Positions 13,593 to 13,736 of a stretch of DNA of 13,736 bases are shown piece after piece (positions within the stretch are counted from its first letter, which is position 1; the number at the start of each line of letters is the position of its first letter). A program made the position numbers and the translations under genes. Under the pieces are notes generated by a model. The model was given only the letters and a program-made list of their open reading frames with translations, searched no databases and was not told the origin of the DNA. Source of the stretch: JAISGQ01 sp964500965 (lineage in GTDB: Bacteria; Bacillota; Clostridia; Oscillospirales; Acutalibacteraceae); assembly GCA_964500965.1 (NCBI GenBank), contig CAZCQZ010000044.1:1-13736 (forward strand). Direction: 5' to 3'.

Positions 13593-13736
13593 TCTAAACC
13601 GCTATTTGACAAAAGTATTAAAATTAAAACGAGGCAACCAAAGGCGTGAACATATCAAACCTCTAATAACTGAATATTTTTATTGGCTCTATAATAAATG
13701 TTGGGGTAGCCAAATAGAGCCTACGAAAGAAAAAAT
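13593..13736. other. AT-rich intergenic DNA with overlapping inverted repeats at the window edge
   Basis: No gene is supported here. GGCTCTAT (13685-13692) pairs with ATAGAGCC (13714-13721), and TTGGCT (13683-13688) pairs with AGCCAA (13708-13713). The two pairings share the GGCT and are therefore mutually exclusive. A TATAAT (13690-13695, plus strand) lies in the left arm. The layout could be the left end and promoter region of an insertion sequence whose transposase lies beyond the window, but no transposase residues are visible. Confidence 0.35.

Overview
The window looks like chromosomal DNA from a low-to-moderate GC Gram-positive anaerobe of the class Clostridia, probably Ruminococcaceae/Oscillospiraceae-like. 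The reasons are strong AGGAGG-type ribosome binding sites, consensus SigA promoters, a T-box leader on alaS, an RNase M5 gene, a lipoteichoic-acid-synthase-type enzyme, a clostripain-family surface protein and a cysteine-rich protein of a type I recall from clostridial genomes. The assignment is inferred from gene content; there is no rRNA in the window.

Left part (1-4671, plus strand): a structured, repeat-rich leader (1-199) carries two near-identical extended -10 promoters and four hairpins. It precedes a membrane-anchored clostripain (peptidase C11) homologue that appears to have lost both catalytic residues. Next comes a separately promoted LTA-synthase/phosphoglycerol-transferase-like membrane enzyme with an extra C-terminal beta domain. 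A 19-bp perfect hairpin at 4697-4738 serves as a bidirectional terminator between the two convergent blocks.

Middle and right part (4757-12642, minus strand): a consensus promoter and a T-box riboswitch (about 12270-12547) precede alaS. It is followed at very short spacing by a HIT-family protein, a PRPP-binding phosphoribosyltransferase, comEC, holA and rnmV. The last three genes overlap by 4 nt at each junction. No terminator is visible inside the block, so the six genes probably form one operon that senses tRNA-Ala charging and spans translation, nucleotide metabolism, DNA uptake, replication and 5S rRNA maturation. ComEC has an intact competence channel motif but a beta-lactamase-like domain stripped of its metal ligands.

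Right edge (12643-13736): a minus-strand gene for a cysteine-rich (20 Cys in 271 aa) protein of unknown function, with its own terminator and a hairpin-containing leader. It is followed by AT-rich DNA ending in an inverted-repeat structure that could be the edge of an insertion sequence cut by the window end.

The points most worth a second look are the apparently dead clostripain with its odd leader, the degenerate ComEC beta-lactamase domain, and the T-box-headed operon. I found no clear defence system, CRISPR array, prophage or complete mobile element.
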